DNA of 64,000 nt, taken from assembly GCF_014836325.1 (NCBI RefSeq), contig NZ_JACSQZ010000001.1, forward strand, positions 54,739-118,738. The letters run 5' to 3'. Source of the stretch: Clostridium gallinarum (GTDB lineage: Bacteria > Bacillota > Clostridia > Clostridiales > Clostridiaceae). The notes under the pieces were generated by a model. The model did not search any database. It saw nothing but the letters and a program-made list of their open reading frames with translations, and was not told the origin of the DNA. The number at the start of each line of letters is the position of its first letter. The stretch's first letter is position 1. A program made the translations under genes and the position numbers. This document shows, one piece after another, positions 1-9,846 of the stretch.

Positions 1-1380
1 TCTTAAGTTTAAATAAAATAACTCCCTCATTCTATATTCTAAAGGATTTTCTCCTTCTAAATGTGGAACTTCCTTTAAAGTATCTACATAAGCTGAGTTA
101 GCTACTTCTTCTATTTTTAAATTCTTTAATTCTGGACTTAATATTTCTCTTCTATCACTTACAAATCTTGACCATGGAAAAGTTTTAGCATTTATCATAT
201 CTTCATTAGTAAACCATGGATATCCTGCAAATAATTCATCTGCACATTCTCCAGATAATGCAACTACAAAATCTTTTTTAACTTCTTTACAAAATAGATA
301 AAGAGATGAATCTACATCTGCCATTCCTGGTAAATCTCTTCCTATTAATGCATCATCTAAAGCAGTTACTAACTCCTTATGATTTAAAACAACATTTCTA
401 TGGTTACTTCCTATATATTTAGCCATAACTTCTGCATAATATTTATCTGAAGTTGGCTGAAATAATGATGATTTAAAATATCTTTCATTATCTTCATAAT
501 CTATTGAATAAGTAGTTAAAACTTTATTCTTCTTTTTATATTCCTGTGCTGCAATAGCTGAAATTGCTGAAGAGTCCAATCCCCCTGATAAAAAAGTACA
601 AAGAGGTACATCCCCTACCAATTGTCTTTTTATAGAATCTGTAAGAAGTTCTCTTACATGCTCAACTGCTTCCTCTTCACTTTCTCTAAAATCTTCTGCT
701 TTAAGTTTCCAATATATATCCTTCTTTATTCCATTTTCATCAACAATTATATATTGAGCAGGCTTAACTTCCTCAATATCCTTATATAATGTTTTTCCTG
801 GTATAATAGCTGGTCCTAAAGCAAATAATTCTGTTAATCCATCTTTATCTACAATTGGTTCTACATATGGATGTTTTAATAATGCTTTAATTTCTGATCC
901 AAAAATAAAAGTATCATTTTTATAACTAAAGAATAATGGCTTAACACCCATAGCATCTCTTGCAAGTACTACTCTTTTTTTATCTTCATCATAAATAGCA
1001 AATGCAAAAATACCATTAAATTTAGAAATAGCATCTATTCCCCATCTTATATAAGATAAAAGTAAAACCTCTGTATCTGAGTATCCTTGAAATTTATACC
1101 CATCATTTAATAATTCTTTTCTTATATCTTCAGTATTATATAATTCTCCATTATATACAAGCACATATTCTTTTCCATTAACAGACCTTTTCATAGGTTG
1201 ACTACCACCCTCTGGATCAACAACTATTAGTCTTCTATGTCCAAACATAATATTATTAGATACATACATGCCTTCTGAGTTTGGTCCTCTATTAATTAAG
1301 GTATCTGTCATGTCTTTTAAAATATTATTTTCTTCTTTTATATTCTTCTTAAAATTAATAAATCCTGTTATTCCACACAT
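1..1380 (-). CDS. asnB: Asparagine synthase (glutamine-hydrolysing), 5' part, runs off the left edge
   Basis: Converts aspartate to asparagine using ATP and glutamine nitrogen, in the cytoplasm. The reading frame is open from an ATG at 1378-1380 to the window edge, giving 460 codons; the family is usually about 600-620 residues, so roughly the last quarter is outside. The protein begins MCGITGF, so removal of Met exposes the N-terminal Cys nucleophile of the class II glutaminase domain. The usual glutaminase segments RGPNSEG and YNGELYN follow, and the visible end reads like AsnB (EYRMRELFYLNLR). The start has a good AAGGAAGG ribosome binding site and a sigma-A-like promoter just upstream. 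It appears monocistronic at this end and is separated from the bgl operon by a terminator. Identification is firm; only the truncation limits it. Confidence 0.95.
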   Translation of the reverse strand, partial: MCGITGFINFKKNIKEENNILKDMTDTLINRGPNSEGMYVSNNIMFGHRRLIVVDPEGGSQPMKRSVNGKEYVLVYNGELYNTEDIRKELLNDGYKFQGYSDTEVLLLSYIRWGIDAISKFNGIFAFAIYDEDKKRVVLARDAMGVKPLFFSYKNDTFIFGSEIKALLKHPYVEPIVDKDGLTELFALGPAIIPGKTLYKDIEEVKPAQYIIVDENGIKKDIYWKLKAEDFRESEEEAVEHVRELLTDSIKRQLVGDVPLCTFLSGGLDSSAISAIAAQEYKKKNKVLTTYSIDYEDNERYFKSSLFQPTSDKYYAEVMAKYIGSNHRNVVLNHKELVTALDDALIGRDLPGMADVDSSLYLFCKEVKKDFVVALSGECADELFAGYPWFTNEDMINAKTFPWSRFVSDRREILSPELKNLKIEEVANSAYVDTLKEVPHLEGENPLEYRMRELFYLNLR

Positions 1381-1409
1381 AATTATCCTTCCTTTTTTAT
1401 TACCCTATA

Positions 1410-1438
1410 TTTATAGTTATATGTGTAGCTTTTGACAA
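1410..1438 (-). promoter_or_regulatory. Predicted promoter of asnB
   Basis: On the minus strand TTGTCA (1433-1438) and TATAAA (1410-1415) are separated by exactly 17 bp, 30 bp upstream of the asnB start codon. This is seen directly; use as a promoter is inferred. Confidence 0.65.
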
Positions 1439-1498
1439 TCGTGATTTAAAAATACTATTGAGTAATGGAAATTTATATCTACTGTCATATTAGTATAT

Positions 1499-1540
1499 AA
1501 AAAAGTACTATCACCAAATTCGGTAATAGTACTTTTTTAT
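1499..1540 (-). terminator. Terminator of the bgl operon
   Basis: Long stem: AAAAAAGTACTATTACC pairs with GGTGATAGTACTTTTTT around a short loop, ending in a T run on the minus strand 2 bp past the bglA stop codon. The stem is A/T-flanked on both sides, so it could act in both directions, but asnB is transcribed away from it. Confidence 0.8.
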
Positions 1541-1541
1541 A

Positions 1542-2978
<1,437 letters not shown>

Positions 2979-2994
2979 TTAGTTACCTCCATTT

Positions 2995-4872
2995 TTAATG
3001 AACTACTTTTATAATAGTATTTCCTTTATTTATTGATTTATTTTCTATAACAATAACATCTTTTAAATCACTTGTATTAGTTACTAAAACTGGTGTTACT
3101 GTACTATAACCTTCACTTTTTATTCCTTCTATATCAAATGAAACAAGCTTTTGTCCTTTAACAACCTTATCTCCTGAATTTATATGAACTTCATAATACT
3201 TCCCATCTAGTTCTACTGTATTTAATCCAATATGTATTAATATTTCTGCTCCACTTTCTGATACTATACCTATAGCATGCTTAGTCGGAAAAATTGTTGT
3301 TACTGTTCCATTTACAGGAGATATAACTTCTCCAACTTCTGGAATAATACCTAATCCAGCTCCTACCGCTCCTGATGAGAAAACTTCATCATCTACTTCT
3401 GATAAATTAATTTGTTCTCCTTTAATAGGTGAAACTAATTCCTCTACTTCTTTTTCATCTTTTGAACCTTCTAAATTTAATTCTTTTTCCATATTCTCTT
3501 TAACTGAGTTTTTACTTTCTTCTTCCATTTCTTTTATCTCTTCATCGCTAAGTCCAAAGAAATAAGCTAATATTGTTCCTATTACTAAAGCTGTTCCTAC
3601 TCCTAAAACATATCCTAAAAATGGAGTATAAACTGGTGCTGAGAAAATATTATGGAAAACATAAGCATTACATGTTACTCCAAAAGCTCCACATATAGCT
3701 CCACCAATACCTCCTGCTATAGCTAAAATAGGAATAGTTCTTCTATACTTTAATATAACACCATAAATAATAGGTTCAGTAACCCCTGCTAATATTCCAG
3801 TAATACTTGTTGATCCAGTTAAAGATCTTAATTGAGTATGTTTTTTAGATTTTAAGAATAAACCTAAAGCTATACCAATTTGAGCAAATACTGCTGCAAC
3901 TGCTGCTCCTTCTATTGGGTCTCCACCTGTAGTATTAAGATTTTGTAATGTTATAGGAGTAAATCCCCAGTGAAGTCCAAATATAGCTAAGAAAGGCATT
4001 CCTGCACCTAAAACTATACCTGCTAATAAGTTACTTCTTTCAATTAACCACATTACAGAATTAGAAATAATATTACCTACATTAGTTCCAAAAGGTCCAA
4101 ATAAAATAACTGTTAAAGGAACCATAATTAATAATGCAAACATTGGTACTAAGAATAATTGTAAATCTTTTAAAATTATCTTCTTTAATAATTTATCAAC
4201 CCAATAGTAAATAAATATTGATACAAATATAGGGAATACACTTGATGCATAATCAATAGGTTTTACATTTACTCCTAAAAAGTCTACAATCCCTTCTGCT
4301 CCAATTAAAGCTGTATAACTTGGATCTAAAAGAGCTGCACCAATAGCTCCTCCAACAAACATATTAGCCCCAAGCTTTTTAGCTAAGGTTATTCCTAAGA
4401 ATACAGGTAGTAAGTAAAATACTCCATTACCTGCTGCTGATAATATAGCATAAGTACTTGTTGTATCTGACATTAATCCAAAGGATGTTAGTACAGTTAA
4501 TAGTGCTTTTACCATTCCTGCTCCTGCTAACGCTGGTATTAATGGTGAAAATGCACCAGAAATAGTTTCAAAAATCATAGATATTATAGATACCTTTTCT
4601 CCTTTTTCAGTAGAAGATGATTCATTTAATCCAAGCTTCTTTATAATAGTAGCAAAATAATCAGAAACCTTATTACCAATTACTACTTGATATTGTCCTC
4701 CACTATTTACAACAGATAATACATCCTTCATTTTTTCTAATTCTGCCTTATTAGGTATTGATGTATTCTTTAGTTTAAAACGTAATCTAGTAGCACAATG
4801 TACTAAACTTACAATATTATCTTTTCCTCCAACTAACTTTATAATTTCTTCGGCTTCTTTTTCAAACTTCAT
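2995..4872 (-). CDS. bglP: PTS beta-glucoside transporter, fused EIIBCA
   Basis: Imports and phosphorylates beta-glucosides using phosphate passed from HPr. Domain order is IIB (residues 1-90, phosphocysteine C26 in HCATRLRF), a multi-span IIC membrane domain (about 100-450), an acidic linker, and C-terminal IIA with the active His in LIHIGLNTVELDGK. The start chosen is the ATG at 4870-4872, eight bases after AAAGGAG; a longer frame opening six codons upstream would place that Shine-Dalgarno inside the coding region. Encoded between licT and bglA. The 5' leader holds a RAT/terminator pair, so it is switched on by LicT when substrate is present. Length (625 aa) is normal for BglF/BglP. Confidence 0.94.
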   Translation of the reverse strand: MKFEKEAEEIIKLVGGKDNIVSLVHCATRLRFKLKNTSIPNKAELEKMKDVLSVVNSGGQYQVVIGNKVSDYFATIIKKLGLNESSSTEKGEKVSIISMIFETISGAFSPLIPALAGAGMVKALLTVLTSFGLMSDTTSTYAILSAAGNGVFYLLPVFLGITLAKKLGANMFVGGAIGAALLDPSYTALIGAEGIVDFLGVNVKPIDYASSVFPIFVSIFIYYWVDKLLKKIILKDLQLFLVPMFALLIMVPLTVILFGPFGTNVGNIISNSVMWLIERSNLLAGIVLGAGMPFLAIFGLHWGFTPITLQNLNTTGGDPIEGAAVAAVFAQIGIALGLFLKSKKHTQLRSLTGSTSITGILAGVTEPIIYGVILKYRRTIPILAIAGGIGGAICGAFGVTCNAYVFHNIFSAPVYTPFLGYVLGVGTALVIGTILAYFFGLSDEEIKEMEEESKNSVKENMEKELNLEGSKDEKEVEELVSPIKGEQINLSEVDDEVFSSGAVGAGLGIIPEVGEVISPVNGTVTTIFPTKHAIGIVSESGAEILIHIGLNTVELDGKYYEVHINSGDKVVKGQKLVSFDIEGIKSEGYSTVTPVLVTNTSDLKDVIVIENKSINKGNTIIKVVH

Positions 4873-4905
4873 ATAAAGATCTCCTTTCAAAACTTAAAAA
4901 TTTAT

Positions 4906-5034
4906 ATAAAAAAGACCTAAGCTTATTAGAAACACATATTATCCATTAAAATGAATATATAGTGATGTACAAAATATTTTTATACATTTTGAAAGTACAT
5001 CAATACTTATATGTTAATCTCTTAAACTTAGGTC
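4906..5034 (-). terminator. LicT-controlled leader terminator before bglP
   Basis: On the minus strand GACCTAAG (5034-5027) pairs with CTTAGGTC (4921-4914), followed by TTTTTTATAT. The roughly 105-base interior holds its own hairpin (GATGTAC/GTACATC). The first arm overlaps the last bases of the RAT site, so forming the antiterminator blocks this stem. Confidence 0.8.
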
Positions 5035-5058
5035 ACGCCTGCTAACCAGTAACGATCC
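5031..5058 (-). promoter_or_regulatory. RAT antiterminator site upstream of bglP
   Basis: The minus strand reads GGATCGTTACTGG, a short loop, then CAGGCGTGACC, matching the ribonucleic antiterminator consensus bound by BglG/LicT CAT domains. It begins 9 bp past the licT stop and overlaps the bglP leader terminator. The core is shared with the second site at 6091-6126, so both should bind the same protein. Confidence 0.9.
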
Positions 5059-5067
5059 TACAAATAT

Positions 5068-5910
5068 TTATTTTTTATTACTTATTGTTGATAATCTATT
5101 TAAATGTAAGGTTAAATAAAGTAATTCATTTTCACTAACATCCCAATTGTAGGTTTTCTCTAAAAAGTTCTTTATTTTTTCTGCACATTTAAAATCATCT
5201 TTATATTTAATCTTTACTAATTCTAATAAAGAGGTATCTACATCTACAGCTTGATTTTTTAACTGCCTATCTATAAAACAACGTAAATGAGCTATAAATC
5301 TAGTATTATCAAAAGAGTACTCATTCATATCTATTCCATAGTTATATTTTATTATATCTAATATATTATCTATTATTTTAGTTACTAATAAAGTTTCTTC
5401 CATATTAGCTGTTTCTAAATGAGCATTAGCAAAATGTAATGCTATAAAGGCAGCTTCAGAATCTGGAATATCCTTATTAGTCTTTTCTCTTAAATACTCA
5501 ACTGCTTTCTTCGAAAACTTATACTCATCTGGATATATTTGCTTTATTTCATACTGTAGAGGATTTCTAAAAAATAATCCTTCATCAATTCTCTTAAGCA
5601 TATAACTAATATGATCTGATAATGTTATTAAAATATTATCATTTAACTTATATCCTATACTTTCTTTTCCCATTTCTATTATTTCACTCGCAAGCTCTAT
5701 ATGCTTTAATGGTATCCTATCTAATAATGTATACAGTTCATTTAAAGATTCTTTATTATTAAAAATAAATCTTTTTTCTATTTTGCTAGTATCTATTAAA
5801 TCCTTAGGATACTTATTAAACCCAATCCCCTTACCCATAACAATTTGTTCTTCTTTAAGATCATTTACAACAAGTACAACATTATTATTAAATACCTTTT
5901 TAATACGCAT
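5068..5910 (-). CDS. licT: BglG/LicT-family transcription antiterminator
   Basis: RNA-binding antiterminator controlled by PTS phosphorylation. The first 55 residues form the CAT RNA-binding domain (MRIKKVFNNNVVLVV, then GKGIGFNKYPKDLID). Two PRD domains follow, with the conserved histidines visible in PLKHIELA, LSDHISYM, ALHFANAHLE, FIAHLRCF and LTLHLNRL. The length of 280 aa is standard. The gene precedes bglP and bglA, and its own leader carries a RAT/terminator, so it autoregulates. The expected control is family knowledge: without sugar, BglP phosphorylates PRD1 and inactivates it, and HPr phosphorylates PRD2 to activate it, giving catabolite control. Confidence 0.95.
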   Translation of the reverse strand: MRIKKVFNNNVVLVVNDLKEEQIVMGKGIGFNKYPKDLIDTSKIEKRFIFNNKESLNELYTLLDRIPLKHIELASEIIEMGKESIGYKLNDNILITLSDHISYMLKRIDEGLFFRNPLQYEIKQIYPDEYKFSKKAVEYLREKTNKDIPDSEAAFIALHFANAHLETANMEETLLVTKIIDNILDIIKYNYGIDMNEYSFDNTRFIAHLRCFIDRQLKNQAVDVDTSLLELVKIKYKDDFKCAEKIKNFLEKTYNWDVSENELLYLTLHLNRLSTISNKK

Positions 5911-6031
5911 AATACCTCCATAATGATAAAAATCAACCTTAATCTTAAATAATTATTTAAATTATTTATAAATCCATAAAAATATGATTTTTAAATAATA
6001 AAAAGTTTTTTATAACCTTATTTATTATATA

Positions 6032-6094
6032 AAAAAGCGACCTAAATAAGGATATGCCAATATCAACACTAATACATATCTCTTAATTTAGGTC
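6032..6094 (-). terminator. Leader terminator upstream of licT
   Basis: On the minus strand GACCTAAAT (6094-6086) pairs with ATTTAGGTC (6048-6040), followed by GCTTTTTTAT. It overlaps the licT RAT by four bases, the usual mutually exclusive arrangement. Between it and the licT start (5911-6031) there is only AT-rich leader, with no gene seen. Confidence 0.8.
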
Positions 6095-6126
6095 ACGCCT
6101 GATTAAACATTTATCAGTAACGATCC
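6091..6126 (-). promoter_or_regulatory. RAT antiterminator site upstream of licT
   Basis: The minus strand has GGATCGTTACTGAT, a 12-base loop region, then ATCAGGCGTGACC. The conserved halves match the bglP RAT; the loop is longer. Its position before licT predicts positive autoregulation by LicT. Confidence 0.85.
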
Positions 6127-6144
6127 ATATCATATTATGACTAA

Positions 6145-6173
6145 ATTATATTTAAAAACTCTTTATTTGTCAA
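6145..6173 (-). promoter_or_regulatory. Predicted promoter of the licT-bglPA operon
   Basis: Perfect consensus boxes on the minus strand: TTGACA (6173-6168), 17 bp, TATAAT (6150-6145). The transcript would start just before the RAT, as expected for a constitutive promoter controlled downstream by antitermination. The 6174-6321 stretch upstream is AT-rich and I see no gene or further site in it. Confidence 0.85.
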
Positions 6174-6321
6174 TGTAAATATTTACTTAAATATAAATTA
6201 AAGAATTTTTTATATATTATCTTTCTAATTTTTTATTAAGTCTCTCATATAATCTTAATATTTTTATCATTATCAACTTAATTCTATCTAATAAAATTTA
6301 TGCATCTAAAATAATTATAAT

Positions 6322-6346
6322 AAAAAAGAGCTATAAAAGCTCCATT
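6322..6346 (-). terminator. Terminator of the HAD phosphatase gene
   Basis: GAGCTTTTATAGCTC followed by TTTTTTA on the minus strand, 15 bp past the stop codon of the gene at 6357-7166. Confidence 0.8.
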
Positions 6347-6356
6347 TTTATTATAA

Positions 6357-7166
6357 TTATTTATCTAATATAAACTTTTCTATTGCCTTTGCAACTCCAT
6401 CATTTTCATTTGAATCAGTTATATAATTTGCTGCTTCTTTAACTTCATCAAAAGCATTAGCCATTGCTACACCAAGCCCTGCATATTCAATCATATGAAG
6501 ATCATTTCCTGCATCTCCAAATGTAATAACTTCTTCTTGCTTTATACCTAGATGCTTAGCTAACATTTCAACACCTACACCTTTGTTAACTTCTTTATTT
6601 AAAAACTCTAAGAAATAAGGAGTACTTCTTACAACTGTGTATTTTTCAAAAACTTCTTTTGGAAGTTTTTCTATAGCTGGTCCTAAAATTTCTGGCTCAT
6701 CAATCATCATTATTTTTACAATTACTTCATCCTTTGAAATTGTATCAAAATTAATTTCATGAATATCTATATTATTAATACTAGCTTCAACTTCAGTATA
6801 CTTGCTATTTTTAGGAGTTATTAATCCTTTAGTTTCTGAAAAAGCATGAATATTAACTTTTAATTCATCACTTAATTTTTTTAGATAATGTAAGTCCTCT
6901 CCAGTTAATGCTATTTTACCAATAACGTCTTTATTTAAAGTTTTTTGAACTAAAGCTCCATTATAACTAAGTACATAATCTTTATCAGTATACATATTTA
7001 ATTCTTCTAAATATCTAGATACACCTTCTATAGGTCTTCCAGTTGCTAAAACTACTGTTACATCTTTTTCTCTAGCTGATTGAATAGCTTTCTTAGTTCT
7101 TTCTGATATTGTTTTATCTTCCCTAAGCAAAGTCCCATCCATATCAATTGCTACTAACTTATACAT
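6357..7166 (-). CDS. Cof-type HAD-IIB phosphatase
   Basis: Cytoplasmic Mg-dependent phosphatase of the Cof/YidA/YwpJ group, expected to remove phosphate from sugar phosphates or other small phosphometabolites. Motif I is at the very start (AIDMDGTLL, nucleophile and acid/base Asp at about residues 8 and 10). Motif II is in VVLATGRP. The C-terminal Lys (EVNKGVGVEML) and motif IV (TFGDAGNDLHMIEYAG) are intact, and a C2B cap lies between. The 269 aa length is typical. It stands alone with its own terminator; the licT promoter fires away from it. The true substrate cannot be told from sequence. Confidence 0.9.
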   Translation of the reverse strand: MYKLVAIDMDGTLLREDKTISERTKKAIQSAREKDVTVVLATGRPIEGVSRYLEELNMYTDKDYVLSYNGALVQKTLNKDVIGKIALTGEDLHYLKKLSDELKVNIHAFSETKGLITPKNSKYTEVEASINNIDIHEINFDTISKDEVIVKIMMIDEPEILGPAIEKLPKEVFEKYTVVRSTPYFLEFLNKEVNKGVGVEMLAKHLGIKQEEVITFGDAGNDLHMIEYAGLGVAMANAFDEVKEAANYITDSNENDGVAKAIEKFILDK

Positions 7167-7317
7167 TTCATTCCTCCATTTATACTTAAATTCATATTTA
7201 TCTTATTTCAATTATAGCATAACTTATAACACTTCAAAACTAAAGTATGGAAATTATAAAAATCCTATTTCTCTAATTAAATTTTTATAATTTCCTAAGA
7301 ATAAATGAAAGTTAATA

Positions 7318-7587
7318 TTATTTATCAAATTCAATGTATGACTTTAACAATTTGCTAAAACCATTTGCTTTTAATATATTAAAAATAACTCCTATTACTT
7401 CATAACTTGAAGTTATCAAAGAATCTTTTCTAGTTTTTTCTAACATTTTTGTTATATCAGAAATTATGATATTTAAATCTGATTCATTTAACATTGATTC
7501 GCTATCACTTGCAGCATTTTCAATACTAGTTTTTATCTTATTTCTATCAAATATTTCTATTCTTCCATCTTTTTTTATTATTTTCAT
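7318..7587 (-). CDS. Stand-alone ATP-cone domain protein
   Basis: A small protein of 89 aa made almost entirely of an ATP-cone: KIIKKDGRIEIFDRNKIKTSIENA matches the nucleotide-binding start of the domain found in NrdR and at the N terminus of ribonucleotide reductases, where it senses ATP/dATP. Neither a zinc ribbon (as in NrdR) nor a reductase domain is attached. The start chosen is the ATG at 7585-7587: it lies one base past the stop of the GGDEF/EAL gene, and its AAAGGAG site sits inside the end of that gene, so translation is probably coupled. A nucleotide-responsive partner for the c-di-GMP enzyme is a reasonable guess, not shown. Confidence 0.75.
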   Translation of the reverse strand: MKIIKKDGRIEIFDRNKIKTSIENAASDSESMLNESDLNIIISDITKMLEKTRKDSLITSSYEVIGVIFNILKANGFSKLLKSYIEFDK

Positions 7588-7588
7588 T

Positions 7589-9655
7589 TTACTCACTCCT
7601 TTCTATATTATTAAAATCTATTATAAAATATTTAAAGCTATTAAAATCTATTGGTTTGCTTATATAAAACCCTTGTATACTATCACAATTAATTTTTCTT
7701 AATAATTCTAATTGGCTTGATATTTCTACCCCTTCACATACTACATTAAGACCTAGTGTATGAGATAGATTAATTAAAGTTTCTATAATTGATAGAGTTT
7801 TTCTATCATTCTCTAAGCTCTTTAATAAACTTCTATCTATTTTTAAAGTATCTAAAGGTAAAATCTTAATATAATTAAAAGAAGAATATCCAACTCCAAA
7901 ATCATCTAAAGCTATTTGGAAGCCTAAATTTCTTATCTTATTTAGTATCCCTACTGTAAAATCAATATTATCAATAATTTCATCTTCAGTTATTTCCAGT
8001 TTTATTGATTTTGGATTAATTTTTTCTTTAGTTATTATTTTAACTAGTTTTTCAATAAAATTATTTTGTTTAATTGCAGCATAAGAAATATTTATGGATA
8101 CTTTAAATTCATCTTCCCCAAGTTTATACATTTCATTACAGCATTTACAAGCTTCTTCTAAAACAAATTCATCAAGCTTTATTATATCTCCTGTTTTTTT
8201 AGCTAATGGAATATATTTTGCTGGAGAAATAATTCCCTCTTCCTTATTCCATCTAGTTAATGCCTCTGCTCCAACTATTTTCTCTTTAGTTACATCATAT
8301 ATTGGCTGGAAATATACTTCAAATTCTTTATTTTCTATTGCAGAACTTAAACTACTTTGCATATTAATTTCTTCCAACATTTCTTCAGAAAAAACTTTAT
8401 TTTTATTTCCACCTTCTTCTTTTGATCTATACATAGAAATATCCGCATATTTAATTAATGTAAAGACATTGTCTCCATCTGCTGGATATGAACTTATTCC
8501 TATACTAGCTTTTAAGTTGAAAGTGTTATTTTCAATTTCAAACTCTTCATAAAGAATTCTTTGTATTTCATTTGCCAAATTCTTTATTTCTCTTATACTA
8601 TCTTTCCCCTTTTTAACTACTAAAAATTCATCTCCACCTAATCTTCCTACTGTAATTTTATTAATTGAATCCATATTAAAAGTATATTTTAACGAAAGAA
8701 GCTTATCTGCTACTATCCTTAAAACTTCATCACCTGTATTATGACCTAAGGTATCATTTATATTTTTAAAATCATCTATATCTATAAAATAAATACTAAA
8801 TTCTTCTTCATTTTTTATAAGTTTAATTAAATATTCAAACAAATTATATCTATTTAATAAATTGGTTAAAGTATCATAATTGGCTAAATAAGTTAATTCC
8901 TCTGAATGCTTTTTTATATCTGTTATATCATTAATTATAATAGAAAAATATCCCTCATTAAGTGAATATATAGAAATAACTCCCCATTTATCTCCTATTA
9001 TATTTAATTCCTTTGTAATACATTCTGACTTAGTCCTATTTATTCTTTTTAATACGCTTACAATATTTTCTTTATCTATATTATATTCTTCATATAATTC
9101 TGAAAATTTTTTATTGATAATTTTCTCTCTTTCTTGGCAAAAAAAAGCACTTGCTGCATAGTTAATATCTATTACTATACCATCAATATAATTTCCTTCT
9201 TCATCTACTATAGCTTTTAAATGAATAAATGAATTGGACATTATATTTAAAAGATTTGAATAATTATTTGTTTCCTTTTCCAAATAATTTTCAGTATTTA
9301 TTAGCTTGTCCGTAATATTGGTAATTTCATCAGTTAAATTAGATATTTCATCCTGTTCTTTAGGATTATTATTTTTTATCTCTTCACTTAATCCTTTATC
9401 TATCGCTTTTTCAATAATATCTTCTGTATCTTTTAATCTCTTTATTATCTTTTTATTTATGAAGTTGTAAATTAAAGCATTGCTTATTACTGTTAAAAAT
9501 AATATTATAATAAAAATTATTTTATAATTAATAATAATTTCAACTGAACTTTCACTTAATTTATTATAAATAAAGATATATATAGAGCTAATTATAATGG
9601 ATACAGTTATTGTTGCATAAAACAAAAGCAAGCCAACCCTCTTTGATAACTTCAT
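7589..9655 (-). CDS. Membrane GGDEF-EAL protein (c-di-GMP cyclase/phosphodiesterase)
   Basis: Makes and/or degrades the second messenger c-di-GMP at the membrane. Two N-terminal membrane segments (about residues 7-30 and 44-65) are followed by a linker/coiled coil (about 70-130), a PAS-like region (about 130-250), a GGDEF domain with the intact signature GGDEF at 340-344, and an EAL domain with EAL at 464-466. EAL landmarks DDFGVGYSS, CEGVE and QGFYISKP are all kept, so both activities are possible. No RxxD inhibitory site is seen just before GGDEF, which argues against product feedback. It is directly followed by the ATP-cone gene. The net activity cannot be decided by sequence. Confidence 0.92.
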   Translation of the reverse strand: MKLSKRVGLLLFYATITVSIIISSIYIFIYNKLSESSVEIIINYKIIFIIILFLTVISNALIYNFINKKIIKRLKDTEDIIEKAIDKGLSEEIKNNNPKEQDEISNLTDEITNITDKLINTENYLEKETNNYSNLLNIMSNSFIHLKAIVDEEGNYIDGIVIDINYAASAFFCQEREKIINKKFSELYEEYNIDKENIVSVLKRINRTKSECITKELNIIGDKWGVISIYSLNEGYFSIIINDITDIKKHSEELTYLANYDTLTNLLNRYNLFEYLIKLIKNEEEFSIYFIDIDDFKNINDTLGHNTGDEVLRIVADKLLSLKYTFNMDSINKITVGRLGGDEFLVVKKGKDSIREIKNLANEIQRILYEEFEIENNTFNLKASIGISSYPADGDNVFTLIKYADISMYRSKEEGGNKNKVFSEEMLEEINMQSSLSSAIENKEFEVYFQPIYDVTKEKIVGAEALTRWNKEEGIISPAKYIPLAKKTGDIIKLDEFVLEEACKCCNEMYKLGEDEFKVSINISYAAIKQNNFIEKLVKIITKEKINPKSIKLEITEDEIIDNIDFTVGILNKIRNLGFQIALDDFGVGYSSFNYIKILPLDTLKIDRSLLKSLENDRKTLSIIETLINLSHTLGLNVVCEGVEISSQLELLRKINCDSIQGFYISKPIDFNSFKYFIIDFNNIERSE

Positions 9656-9810
9656 CCTTTTATCAGACTCCTTTTTTTAAAATTTTTCGCAAATTTTCCC
9701 TTCATTTCATTATACAAACATCTTCAATTCTCCTCAAGTGTTTTTAATTTTCTTTCCATTTAAAATTTGGGGATTAAAATAAAGTCTTCCTACTACTATA
9801 ATATAAAATT

Positions 9811-9841
9811 AAAAAGAGAGAGTGTTAACAAACTCTCTCTT
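9811..9841 (-). terminator. Terminator of the DbpA-type helicase gene
   Basis: Stem AAGAGAGAGT/ACTCTCTCTT with loop TTGTTAAC, followed by TTTTTAATTTT on the minus strand. It begins 6 bp past the helicase stop codon. Confidence 0.85.
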
Positions 9842-9846
9842 ATTCA

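Noticed and set aside
7318..7587. ATP-cone protein as NrdR
   Set aside because: The N-terminal zinc ribbon of NrdR is absent and the protein is too short.
8094..8552. Plus-strand open frame opposite the EAL region
   Set aside because: Shadow of the GGDEF/EAL gene; Ser/Leu-rich with no start signals.
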